Positions 1 through 6,364 of a DNA stretch of 6,949 nt are shown here, in pieces. The number at the start of each line of letters is the position of its first letter. Within the stretch, counting starts at the first letter, position 1. Source of the DNA: Spirochaetota bacterium (GTDB lineage Bacteria; Spirochaetota; UBA4802; UB4802). The position numbers and the translations under genes were made by a program. The notes beneath the pieces were generated by a model. That model worked only from the letters and a program-made list of their open reading frames with translations, made no database searches and was not told the origin of the DNA. The DNA lies in the NCBI GenBank assembly GCA_029548025.1, contig JAKPOE010000373.1, positions 1 to 6,949 on the forward strand, in the 5' to 3' direction.

Positions 1-1
1 A

Positions 2-403
2 TATCTGAGAGCACAGAGCATACATGAATTCAGAAGGGATAAACGGTTTGGGGATCTTCTCATAGCATTTAAACGTATGTTTAATATTGTCAATGCATTT
101 TTAAAAAAGAACCCTGGATACACATTTTCATTTAATCCTGATGCGCTTGTCATTGAAGAAGAAAAGAATTTATATACGTTTTTTAAAGAAAAAGAGGATA
201 GCATTCAGGAATACATAGCACACAATAAGTACAAAGACCTATTTTTGCTCCTCATAGAAGGCAAAGAGGCTATTGATACCTATTTTGATAAGGTTATGGT
301 TATGGACAGTAATCCTGTTGTCCGCGATAATAGGCTGGGAATGTTACAGTCAATACTTACATTGTTTACAGCTTTCATTGATTTTTCACAGATTCAGGAG
401 TAG
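2..403 (+). CDS. glyS: Glycyl-tRNA synthetase beta subunit, C-terminal part (partial at left edge)
   Basis: The reading frame is open from the first full codon at 2 and ends with TAG at 401-403, so 133 residues are visible and the rest lies left of the window. The ATG at 77 is an internal methionine: family-like sequence (FGDLLIAFKRMFNIV) runs across it. The segment matches the DALR-type anticodon-binding tail of bacterial GlyS. That tail has an AFKR helix followed by spaced acidic helices. It closes with a VMVMDSNPVVRDNRLGML stretch and an FIDFSQIQ end, the usual C-terminus of the family. GlyS acts in the cytoplasm with the alpha subunit GlyQ, as the heterotetramer that charges tRNA-Gly; the beta chain carries much of the tRNA recognition. 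The catalytic and editing-like parts are not in view. The next gene starts three bases after the stop, which suggests co-transcription. Recognition is from remembered family sequence, without alignment. Confidence 0.9.
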   Translation, partial: YLRAQSIHEFRRDKRFGDLLIAFKRMFNIVNAFLKKNPGYTFSFNPDALVIEEEKNLYTFFKEKEDSIQEYIAHNKYKDLFLLLIEGKEAIDTYFDKVMVMDSNPVVRDNRLGMLQSILTLFTAFIDFSQIQE

Positions 404-406
404 AAT

Positions 407-1072
407 ATGAAAATATGTGATGGTATATTTGGATATATATGGCGTGGTGTTTTTGAAAATAACTGCAATACATTTTATCTAGGCGAACCTCTTAATATGC
501 TGATTGACCCCGGGCTGGCAAAATATGTTGATATGCATTTTACCGATATGCAGAAGGACGGTATTGATACGAAAGCAATTGATTATGTTATAGCTACGCA
601 TTCACATCCGGATCACTTTGAAGGATGTGCGATGTTCATGGGAAAGGGCCCCCAGGTTGTTATGCATAAGGATGAAATAGCGTTTTTACATGAGGTTGGT
701 CCTCAATTCTTTGCAATGTTCGGGATGCAGTTTCCACAATTTACATTTGATATTGTGCTGGAAGAGGGGGAGTGGAAGATAGGCAATGAGGTATTGCAGG
801 TTTATAAGACACCGGGACATTCGCCAGGTTCAATGTGTTTATACTGGGCTTCTAAGAAGGTGCTTGTTTGTGGCGACCTGATATTTAAAGAAAGTGTAGG
901 AAGAACTGATTTCCCCGGTGGGGATGGCACATTGCTCAAAGAAAGTATACAGCGGATGAAAGAGCTTGATATCGAATACCTGTTGCCGGGGCACATGGAT
1001 ATTGTAGTAGGGAAAAACAATATTAAAAAGAATTTTGAATTGATTGAAAAATATATATTCCCAATGTTATAG
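407..1072 (+). CDS. MBL-fold metallo-hydrolase, glyoxalase II-like
   Basis: This is a 221-residue cytoplasmic protein with no signal peptide. The metal-binding set of the metallo-beta-lactamase fold is complete: H65-x-H67-x-D69-H70 (THSHPDHFEG), H138 in TPGHSPGS, D157 in CGDLIFKESVGRTDFPGGD, and H196 in LPGHMD. The GRTDFPGGD stretch and the length are typical of the short bacterial hydroxyacylglutathione hydrolase-like proteins, which bind two metal ions and hydrolyse thioesters or related esters. The true substrate cannot be read from sequence, and a GloB role is only one option. Residues 98-122 are rich in F, M and Q and form a family-variable segment. The ATG at 407 has an AGGAG at 396-400 with 6-nt spacing, inside the end of glyS, so translation may be coupled to glyS. 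The stop lies 2 bp from the end of the convergent secernin-like gene. Fold and metal site are near certain; function is broad. Confidence 0.93.
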   Translation: MKICDGIFGYIWRGVFENNCNTFYLGEPLNMLIDPGLAKYVDMHFTDMQKDGIDTKAIDYVIATHSHPDHFEGCAMFMGKGPQVVMHKDEIAFLHEVGPQFFAMFGMQFPQFTFDIVLEEGEWKIGNEVLQVYKTPGHSPGSMCLYWASKKVLVCGDLIFKESVGRTDFPGGDGTLLKESIQRMKELDIEYLLPGHMDIVVGKNNIKKNFELIEKYIFPML

Positions 1073-1074
1073 CA

Positions 1075-2406
1075 TCATACTGGGATCATTGCCTTTTTTG
1101 TTTGCGAATTCCAGAATAATGTAAACGATAATTTTGTATTTGAATAGGGAGCGCTTTTTAATTCTTTTTCCCATCGTTCATTGATATTTAGAACTTTTTC
1201 AACGCATAGTCTGGAAAAATCAAAATATTTCTGAGTGGTAGTATTCTTCTTTTTAAACAACTCATTGTCTTTTGTGATGAATTCATTTTCAATAGATATT
1301 ATTGATGGTGCGATAGTTTTTTGAAAGTAATCCCATTTAAAAATTGACTGGCGGTGTATTTTTTCATGCATCCACCAGTAACTTTCGGGTGAATAGGTAC
1401 TTGTTTCTTTTGCGGGGAAATAATCGATATCTTTGCCAATCAGATAAAATGGCATAAAGACACTGGTGCATGTTCCTGATGAACCGGTTGCCCAAAAAGC
1501 GGGGATATTGTCCCTGAGATGTGCAACAAATGCAGCAACCGACTGACTTGGGCGCGTTGGTAGAAGAGAAGCATGCATACATACAGAACCCATTGAAGTT
1601 TTATCTGGAGGAAGTTGCATATCATCGTTCCCATGATCCCTGAGCAATGCAAACATACTTTGAGGTGTAATTGTACCGCTATTTTTACTGGCACATGATG
1701 TAGTCCTTGATTGTCTGTCAGAGCAACGTGAAAAATAGGTATACAATGTGTCACTGAAACATTTCTTAAAATTAAAAGTATCACCTTTTTTTAAATACCC
1801 CTTTTTCAATGCATAGTCTTCTATGCCTTTTGATGCAAAGGTAAATTCTTCCTCAATAGTTAATCCATTTGAAATGCTGCGTATACCGTCAACCTTGATT
1901 GCTACCCAGTGCCTATTTGCAGTCTCAAGAACGTATGCACAGGAACTATCGGCAAAAATAAAAGAATTATGGTAAAACAATTTGTGAGCCATGCCTGCAT
2001 TGCCACCCTGTCCATATTGCTCAATGAGTTCAGTGGTTAGCATCAGTGCATCATAGGCATTGTTGCAACGCTCAAGGGAAAGCCTTATAAGATCCATACC
2101 CAGCAATCCTGTTTTTTCATATGGTTCTTTTGTAAATACCGCTTCATTCCCAATGGCCAATCCATGAGCATTAGCTCCCATCTCGCAACCCCACATCCAG
2201 AACGGCTTTGAAATAAAAATTTCATTGGTTTCCTTAACCTGAGGTATGGTGGCATAGGTACATTGAACAGTTGTATCATTGGCCCATGAACGCCTGGCAA
2301 TATATTTTAACAACTGAGCTTCATTGGCTTCGCGGTCGCTGTTCTTGGCAAGGATTACGCTACCATCAGCAGTTGCTTTTTGCGTTGCAACAATGGTGTC
2401 ACACAT
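1075..2406 (-). CDS. Secernin/C69-family Ntn hydrolase (putative dipeptidase)
   Basis: This 443-residue protein starts M-C-D-T. Removal of Met1 would expose Cys2, the expected N-terminal nucleophile of the C69/U34 (secernin) group. Family motifs follow in order: ADGSVILAKNSDREANEAQ (13-31), WMWGCEMGANAHGLAIGNEAVF (70-91), GLLGMDLIRLSLER (100-113), EQYGQGGNA (129-137), FYHNSFIFADSSCAYVLETANRHWVA (about 144-169), ISNGLTI, and a later GSVCMHASL...GTCTSVFMPFYL segment. The length is close to animal secernins and bacterial relatives. No signal peptide is seen, so it is probably cytoplasmic. Members are annotated as dipeptidases, but few have been tested and the substrate is unknown here. The start is firm: AAAGGAG at 2413-2419 (reverse strand) lies 6 nt upstream of the ATG. 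It is read from its own upstream region, which carries a nested inverted repeat (2439-2484). It lies downstream of the chemoreceptor gene on the same strand, with a 112-bp gap. Confidence 0.92.
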   Translation of the reverse strand: MCDTIVATQKATADGSVILAKNSDREANEAQLLKYIARRSWANDTTVQCTYATIPQVKETNEIFISKPFWMWGCEMGANAHGLAIGNEAVFTKEPYEKTGLLGMDLIRLSLERCNNAYDALMLTTELIEQYGQGGNAGMAHKLFYHNSFIFADSSCAYVLETANRHWVAIKVDGIRSISNGLTIEEEFTFASKGIEDYALKKGYLKKGDTFNFKKCFSDTLYTYFSRCSDRQSRTTSCASKNSGTITPQSMFALLRDHGNDDMQLPPDKTSMGSVCMHASLLPTRPSQSVAAFVAHLRDNIPAFWATGSSGTCTSVFMPFYLIGKDIDYFPAKETSTYSPESYWWMHEKIHRQSIFKWDYFQKTIAPSIISIENEFITKDNELFKKKNTTTQKYFDFSRLCVEKVLNINERWEKELKSAPYSNTKLSFTLFWNSQTKKAMIPV

Positions 2407-2436
2407 AACAATCTCCTTTCATTATATAAGTAACAC

Positions 2437-2463
2437 TGTATAGCAATAAAATAAAAAAGTCAA
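2437..2463 (-). promoter_or_regulatory. Probable sigma-70-type promoter of the secernin-like gene
   Basis: Read on the reverse strand, TTGACT (2458-2463) is followed after 15 bp by TATACA (2437-2442). The predicted start would be about 25 nt before the AAAGGAG ribosome site. The spacer is shorter than ideal, and a perfect TATAAT nearer the gene (2421-2426) lies too close to the ribosome site to leave a normal leader. The -10 falls partly in, and the -35 mostly between, the arms of an inverted repeat, so repressor control is possible. Confidence 0.4.
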
Positions 2464-2484
2464 AATATTTTTGATATTGCTATA
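2439..2484. repeat. Nested inverted repeat over the secernin-like gene promoter
   Basis: TATAGCAATA (2439-2448) and TATTGCTATA (2475-2484) are perfect 10-bp inverted arms. Inside them, immediately left of the second arm, lies a second perfect dyad, TCAAAA-TAT-TTTTGA (2460-2474). Together they cover the predicted -10 and -35 hexamers of the downstream gene. This suits an operator better than a terminator: the arms are AT-rich, there is no GC-rich stem, and no T-tract follows the outer arm in the - direction. The symmetry is read directly; the operator role is inferred. Confidence 0.5.
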
Positions 2485-2518
2485 TGAAGTACTAAATAAA
2501 AATAGTTTTCATAAATAG

Positions 2519-4666
2519 TTATTTAGATTGAATTTCAGCAATGGATTGCAATGAATCAATTTGCATGGTTATCTTTGATAGAGTTTCTGATAGTATTTTT
2601 GTATTTTCATATACAGTATTCGTTATGGTTAGAAGCTGGTTTATTGTTGCTGTAATTTCGCTGATGGCTGCTTTTTCTTCACTGGTAGCGTTAGTGATTT
2701 CAGTGGAACCCTGCAAAACTGTATTGATATTTTCTTCAATTGTTTTAGTAAGCTCTTCCTGTGAAATGCACATATCAAGGATGGTATCGATAGCATGATT
2801 TACCATATATACAGAACGCTCAACATCTTCATTGGAGTAGACAACTGTTCCCATGAGAAGGGTCTGGGTTTCAATATCGGCAAGTATTTGTGATAAAATT
2901 GTTTGAATACTTTTTGATTGCTCTATTGATCTTTCGGCTAATTTCCCTATTTCATCGGCAACAACGGCAAAACCCCTGCCATGTTCACCGGCACGGGCTG
3001 CTTCTATTGAGGCATTCAATGATAACAGGTTTGTTTTCTCAGCTATGTCATTGATGGTTTCAGCTATCTGGCGTATATTATCAGAGTAGTTTTTAATTTT
3101 TTCTATCCCTTTGAGTGCATCATCTAAATGCTCTTTTGTAACAGAAGTTTGTCCCTGACTTTTATAGCTCAGTTTAACAGCCGATTTTGCCGCATCAGTG
3201 ATATGCCCAAGTCCTTTGATATATTCAAAAAGCAACTCCTTGTTTTTTTGTAAGATAGTATCCTGGTGTAATGCATTGGATGCAATCAAGTCAACAGTTG
3301 ATGAAAATTCCTCCAGTGCTGCTGATGTTTGTTCAATATTGCTATTTTGCTCGTGCATGTTGTCGGTTAATAGCCTGGTTGTTTCCCTGACATTTTGAGC
3401 AATATCATACAATTCTTTGATGGATGCATTGACCTTATTTAAAATCTGAGTCAGTTCACTATTCTTGTTTTCTATGTATTCTTTTGATTTGAGAAGTTCA
3501 TCCGCAACTATTGCAGTTCGTTGTGATAAGATAGCACCAATCCCAAGGATGAGTCCTGGATAACCTAAATTTATCCAGAAAAAGTTTGTGTATATAAAAC
3601 CGGAAACAGCCAGTGAATCGTGTCCTACGCATAGCATCATAAAAAGGTAGGGGATGCAAAGAGCTTTTGCCTCTTTTTGATTTTGCTTTATACCTTTAAA
3701 AATAAGATAGCCCCATAGTATTTGTACAACCAGGCCCAGACCACCAATTACCTGAAAGCGCCACCCTGTAACCGGATCATTGACAGTTGCTGATAGGCTG
3801 AGGATTGCCATGATTAATGCTGTTATAATTATAAAGATACGGAGCAATTTATTGTAGCTCCGGGTTATCGTTTCAAAAAAGATATACACCGAAACAGAAA
3901 TCCCTGCAGTTAATGCGTAATATAACTTATCCTGATCATTGAAGTCAAATATCCCATAATCGGGAAGATAAAAATGCATGGCACTAAAACACCATAACAG
4001 TGAGATAATAGCAAATTGTATAATCAATACATCCCTGTTTCTGAGATAGTAGTATAGTGCTATGACACCCAGCAGTAAAGTCATAACACTTGTGGATAGC
4101 GGAATATTTTCTGCAATGAGTGTGCGATAAAAATTGATAATTTTTGCATTATGCAATGTAGTGACGAGTGGTGTGCCATTATATTCTGCATTTTGATTGC
4201 TAAAAACTCGTATGGCAATGGTATTGGGTTGATTGTAGCGTACAAGTGAGGAAGGGATATAGTAATATCTAAAATTATTCCATTCGGAGTGGAAGTTGGG
4301 ATACTCCCTGCCTGCAGAGCCAATCCTGATGCCATTACAATACGTTTGCTCAACATCCCATATTTTACCTAAAACAAATGCAATGTCATACTTTTGAAGT
4401 GAATCAGGGATAACAAATGTTTTTCTAAGCCAGAGGTGCTGTTTTGCTTTTTTGTGCGATAGTTTTCCGGGAAGGGTAATGCTGTGCCATTGACTGTCAT
4501 CGTAATCAGATTGGGCAAAGTCAAGGTTGCTGATATCGTTACTATTATTTATAAGAAATAATTTCCAGTTGCTGCTTATATCTATTGTTTCGTTATTTGA
4601 GTTTATGCAGCTTGTGCATGCTGCTAACCATAAAATGTACATGAAAAATAAAAATTTAGTCTTCAT
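2519..4666 (-). CDS. Seven-transmembrane methyl-accepting chemotaxis protein with sugar-binding-like sensor domain
   Basis: This 715-residue chemoreceptor starts at the ATG at 4664-4666, with AGGA at 4676-4679. Residues 1-17 are a lipoprotein-type signal peptide ending L14-A-A-C17. Residues 30-160 resemble the jelly-roll sugar-binding domain of GH2 enzymes, with [44 protein letters not shown] and NTIAIRVF. This would be periplasmic. About seven hydrophobic helices follow (185-208, 212-233, 248-266, 273-292, 305-325, 335-355, 362-381), as in the 7TMR-DISM membrane domain. No HAMP is evident. Residues 390-715 are the coiled-coil MCP output, whose conserved hairpin tip (541-580) has [19 protein letters not shown] and [15 protein letters not shown], the CheA/CheW contact region. 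[10 protein letters not shown] (448-457) fits the methylation-site consensus, with E452/E453 as candidates. It likely senses a sugar or similar ligand and steers CheA, but no other che genes are adjacent. The MCP call is certain; the ligand and sensor fold are inferred. Confidence 0.93.
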   Translation of the reverse strand: MKTKFLFFMYILWLAACTSCINSNNETIDISSNWKLFLINNSNDISNLDFAQSDYDDSQWHSITLPGKLSHKKAKQHLWLRKTFVIPDSLQKYDIAFVLGKIWDVEQTYCNGIRIGSAGREYPNFHSEWNNFRYYYIPSSLVRYNQPNTIAIRVFSNQNAEYNGTPLVTTLHNAKIINFYRTLIAENIPLSTSVMTLLLGVIALYYYLRNRDVLIIQFAIISLLWCFSAMHFYLPDYGIFDFNDQDKLYYALTAGISVSVYIFFETITRSYNKLLRIFIIITALIMAILSLSATVNDPVTGWRFQVIGGLGLVVQILWGYLIFKGIKQNQKEAKALCIPYLFMMLCVGHDSLAVSGFIYTNFFWINLGYPGLILGIGAILSQRTAIVADELLKSKEYIENKNSELTQILNKVNASIKELYDIAQNVRETTRLLTDNMHEQNSNIEQTSAALEEFSSTVDLIASNALHQDTILQKNKELLFEYIKGLGHITDAAKSAVKLSYKSQGQTSVTKEHLDDALKGIEKIKNYSDNIRQIAETINDIAEKTNLLSLNASIEAARAGEHGRGFAVVADEIGKLAERSIEQSKSIQTILSQILADIETQTLLMGTVVYSNEDVERSVYMVNHAIDTILDMCISQEELTKTIEENINTVLQGSTEITNATSEEKAAISEITATINQLLTITNTVYENTKILSETLSKITMQIDSLQSIAEIQSK

Positions 4667-4695
4667 ATAAAAATATCCTGATGTATTTATAACTG

Positions 4696-4723
4696 TATAT
4701 AATGAATAATTTAGATATGTCAA
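4696..4723 (-). promoter_or_regulatory. Sigma-70-type promoter of the chemoreceptor gene
   Basis: On the reverse strand a perfect TTGACA (4718-4723) is followed after 16 bp by TATATA (4696-4701); an alternative -10, TATACA (4694-4699), gives an 18-bp spacer. Transcription would begin near 4688, about 20 nt before the ATG at 4666, with the AGGA in between. This placement excludes the upstream in-frame TTG at 4726, which lies upstream of the -35, and supports the 715-residue start. Confidence 0.6.
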
Positions 4724-4726
4724 CAA

Positions 4727-4755
4727 GTAAAATACTGCTGTAACAACAGTTTTAC
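4727..4755. repeat. Imperfect inverted repeat just upstream of the chemoreceptor promoter
   Basis: GTAAAA (4727-4732) pairs with TTTTAC (4750-4755), and CTG-C-TGT (4735-4741) pairs with ACA-A-CAG (4043-style mirror at 4743-4749) around a central A, with one mismatch and a 2-nt bulge (TA, 4733-4734). The element ends 3 bp before the -35 hexamer, a position typical of an activator or repressor site. It has no T-tract that would make it a convincing terminator. Function is inferred only from position and symmetry. Confidence 0.35.
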
Positions 4756-5052
4756 GCGGGTGGAAGTTTGGTATGTTCTATTGCAATGGTCGTGCAACAA
4801 TTAATAAAAAAACTGCTCTGGTATATGATATTGCCTTTATAGGTGATACGGTATTTTGAGAGTGTTGGCATGCGCATTAATGCCATTAAAATTTTGCTGT
4901 TAGGTGTTGCAATAAAACTTCCAATAACATGGAACTATTCAGTACCACTAAAAATACTGACTGATCATGAAATTTTCTGATGCATTATAACCATACATAT
5001 ATAGCTTACCGAAATAATGTTATTAAATTTATAGTAAATATTTTTTATATAA

Positions 5053-5235
5053 AAATTCTATCTGGGTGGTTACAATAATCCGGAAAGAGTGAAATTTATT
5101 ATTGTAACAACGGAAGTAATCAGGGATTTTTTACCTGATCCAGAAAAATTAATGAAGAAAAAGGAACCCATTCTCTTCAGGCTAAGCCATAAAACGTCTT
5201 TATCGGGACATTGCTTGCCCCATAACGTTATATGA
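5053..5235 (+). pseudogene. Unrecognised coding fragment, possible gene remnant or small ORF
   Basis: This frame is open from just after a TAA at 5050 to TGA at 5233-5235, giving about 60 codons. It contains YLGGYNNPERVKFIIVTTE followed by VIRDFLPDPEKLMKKKEPIL, a composition and charge pattern that look like real protein. There is no ATG near the start; a GTG at 5089 would give 48 residues, preceded by only a weak GGAAAG. I do not recognise the family. It may be the broken interior or tail of a lost gene, a small unannotated protein, or chance. Confidence 0.2.
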
Positions 5236-5350
5236 GATGATACAATATAAAATGTGAAGATGGCAGTAAAAAAAAAGAAAATGCCAGAAGCAGAAAAGTG
5301 GAGGAAGGATAGGTATACTGTATGGCCTTGTAATTAAAGTAAACCTATAA

Positions 5351-5388
5351 AAAAACAGCATATTGGTTCAACCCGATATACTGTTTTT
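5351..5388 (-). terminator. Rho-independent terminator of the zinc metallopeptidase gene
   Basis: AAAAACAG (5351-5358) pairs with CTGTTTTT (5381-5388). After one mismatch the stem continues through ATATTGG against CC-GATAT with one G-U pair, leaving a short loop. Read on the - strand the hairpin is followed by seven T residues (5355 down to 5349). It begins 33 bp past the peptidase stop codon. The paired A and T tracts could also let it work for + strand transcripts arriving from the left. Confidence 0.75.
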
Positions 5389-5420
5389 ATTATAGAGCTA
5401 TCAAAAATTAATTAAAATAA

Positions 5421-6119
5421 TCAATCGTCGCTGCCACCTAAAAACCCTGCCCTGATTAAAAAGTACAACAGTGTCATAATAGCAGAAGCTGCAGCGGCAA
5501 CATAGGTCATTGCGGCAGCTGATAGTACTTTACTTACTCCTGCAAGCTCACCTGAACTGACTATACCATATCCTGCCAAGATTTCTTTTGCACGTGTTGA
5601 AGCGTTGAACTCAACAGGCAATGTAATAAGCTGAAAAAATACCACAAGGCTGAAAAGCAGTATGCCAAATTTTACCAGACCAAGTGAACCAATAATAAAT
5701 CCTGCAAAGATGACAATCCATGATAGGTTTGAGCCAATAGAAGCAGTTGGAGCGATAGCATTTCGCAAAACTAAAGGTTTATAGGCTTTAGCATGTTGAA
5801 GAGCATGCCCTGTTTCATGAGCAGCAACGCCAATGGCAGCTAATGAATTGCTGTTATATACCTGTGGTGACAGACGGACCACTTTCTTTATGGGGTCGTA
5901 GTGATCGGATAAAAAACCCGTGGTTTCTTCAACAGGTATATGTGATAATCCATTTCGCTGTAAAATTATACGTGCTACATCTCCGCCGGTATAGCCAGAG
6001 CGTGACGGAATTTGTGAATATTTGTTAAATGCACTTTTCACTCTGAATGAAGCCCATAGTGAAATAAGAAGAACAGGAGCCATCATCATCCAGTATAATG
6101 GATCTATGCCAAAAAGCAT
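5421..6119 (-). CDS. YugP-type membrane zinc metallopeptidase (Zn_peptidase_2 family)
   Basis: This 232-residue integral membrane protein has length and motif order typical of the B. subtilis YugP family. An N-terminal membrane helix (about 9-25) is followed by FRVKSAFNKYSQIPSRSGYTGGDVARIIL (25-53), LSDHYDPIKKVVRLSPQVYNSNSLAAIGVAA (70-100), then the zinc motif H101-E-T-G-H105 with E102 as catalytic base. Further hydrophobic helices lie at about 133-147, 150-168 and 203-224. LPVEFNAS (167-174) is strongly conserved in the family, and E170 is a candidate third zinc ligand. The likely role is membrane-associated proteolysis; the physiological substrate is not known for this family. The start is firm, with GAGGAGGT at 6125-6132 (reverse strand), 5 nt from the ATG. 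It is transcribed alone: a TATAAT lies upstream, a hairpin terminator downstream, and the divergent neighbour is an unrelated TPR lipoprotein. Confidence 0.94.
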   Translation of the reverse strand: MLFGIDPLYWMMMAPVLLISLWASFRVKSAFNKYSQIPSRSGYTGGDVARIILQRNGLSHIPVEETTGFLSDHYDPIKKVVRLSPQVYNSNSLAAIGVAAHETGHALQHAKAYKPLVLRNAIAPTASIGSNLSWIVIFAGFIIGSLGLVKFGILLFSLVVFFQLITLPVEFNASTRAKEILAGYGIVSSGELAGVSKVLSAAAMTYVAAAASAIMTLLYFLIRAGFLGGSDD

Positions 6120-6146
6120 GTATTACCTCCTCATTGTTGTCATTAA

Positions 6147-6175
6147 ATTATAGTAATTAATGTATACACATTCCA
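6147..6175 (-). promoter_or_regulatory. Probable promoter of the zinc metallopeptidase gene
   Basis: On the reverse strand a perfect TATAAT (6147-6152) lies 17 bp downstream of a weak -35, TGGAAT (6170-6175, about 3 of 6 matches). Transcription would start near 6140, leaving a leader of about 20 nt with the strong GAGGAGGT. The poor -35 makes the call tentative. Confidence 0.45.
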
Positions 6176-6232
6176 TATACAAAATACATAAAAAAATAGT
6201 AACTGCAAAGTATTTTTGTATCTTAAAATTAC

Positions 6233-6247
6233 ATTTTGTTACAAAAT
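6233..6247. repeat. Perfect 15-bp palindrome in the divergent promoter region
   Basis: ATTTTGT-T-ACAAAAT has 7-bp perfect arms around one central base. It lies between the peptidase promoter and the TPR lipoprotein promoter, about 35 bp upstream of the latter's -35. A regulator binding here could act on either gene. In such AT-rich DNA a chance palindrome is possible. Confidence 0.35.
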
Positions 6248-6282
6248 AATACATCACGTCACAATATTTGCAAGTTTTATAT

Positions 6283-6310
6283 TTGACACTAACCAGTAAC
6301 GCTGTATATT
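6283..6310 (+). promoter_or_regulatory. Strong sigma-70-type promoter of the TPR lipoprotein gene
   Basis: A perfect TTGACA (6283-6288) is followed after 16 bp by TATATT (6305-6310). Transcription would start near 6317, giving a leader of about 48 nt before the ATG at 6365. The -10 overlaps the left arm of the inverted repeat at 6302-6331. Confidence 0.65.
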
Positions 6311-6331
6311 GTACGGTATCGTAGTATACAG
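6302..6331. repeat. Inverted repeat spanning the -10 and transcription start of the TPR gene
   Basis: CTGTATA (6302-6308) and TATACAG (6325-6331) are perfect arms. Inside, TACG (6312-6315) and CGTA (6320-6323) form a second dyad around GTAT. The left arm overlaps the -10 and the rest covers the predicted start and first leader bases. This placement suits a repressor operator. Only the part right of the start would be in the RNA, so a leader hairpin is less likely. Confidence 0.45.
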
Positions 6332-6364
6332 TTTATTGATTTATGTAAAACAGGAATTAACACC

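Larger units (their letters stand above)
4727..5350. other. Long intergenic stretch with gene-like fragments, no convincing gene
   Basis: Between the chemoreceptor promoter and the peptidase terminator, no frame on either strand reaches a normal gene length with family-like sequence. Several short + strand runs look protein-like and sit in successive positions. A 28-codon ATG frame lies at about 4773-4859 (MFYCNGRATINKKTALVYD...). A 36-codon ATG frame runs 4870-4980 (MRINAIKILLLGVAIKLP...). An open run covers 5053-5235. A 25-codon Lys-rich frame lies at 5260-5337 (MAVKKKKMPEAEKWRKD...). None has a good ribosome site, and none was recognised. The pattern would fit one or more decayed genes, but AT-rich chance frames cannot be excluded. 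No tRNA, riboswitch or transposase motif was seen. Confidence 0.5.

Noticed and set aside
1061..1097. CCCA/TGGG and CAATG/CATTG pairs followed by a T-run, considered as a terminator for the + strand hydrolase
   Set aside because: The stems are only 4-5 bp and mutually exclusive, with long loops; not a convincing hairpin.
2492..2526. CTAAATAA / TTATTTAG inverted repeat at the chemoreceptor stop, considered as its terminator
   Set aside because: The 8-bp stem is almost entirely A-T with a 19-nt loop, includes the stop codon, and has no following T-tract in the - direction.
2541..3398. + strand frames opposite the chemoreceptor
   Set aside because: They are antisense shadows of the conserved MCP output domain, without ribosome sites or recognisable products.
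5260..5337. 25-codon Lys-rich frame starting MAVKKKKMPEAEKW
   Set aside because: No usable ribosome binding site, very short, unrecognised, and in a region with other degenerate-looking frames. Mentioned in the intergenic entry only.
6302..6331. CTG...CAG pattern considered as a LexA/SOS box
   Set aside because: The CTG-to-CAG distance is 30 bp, far longer than the known compact LexA boxes, and no SOS gene is adjacent.
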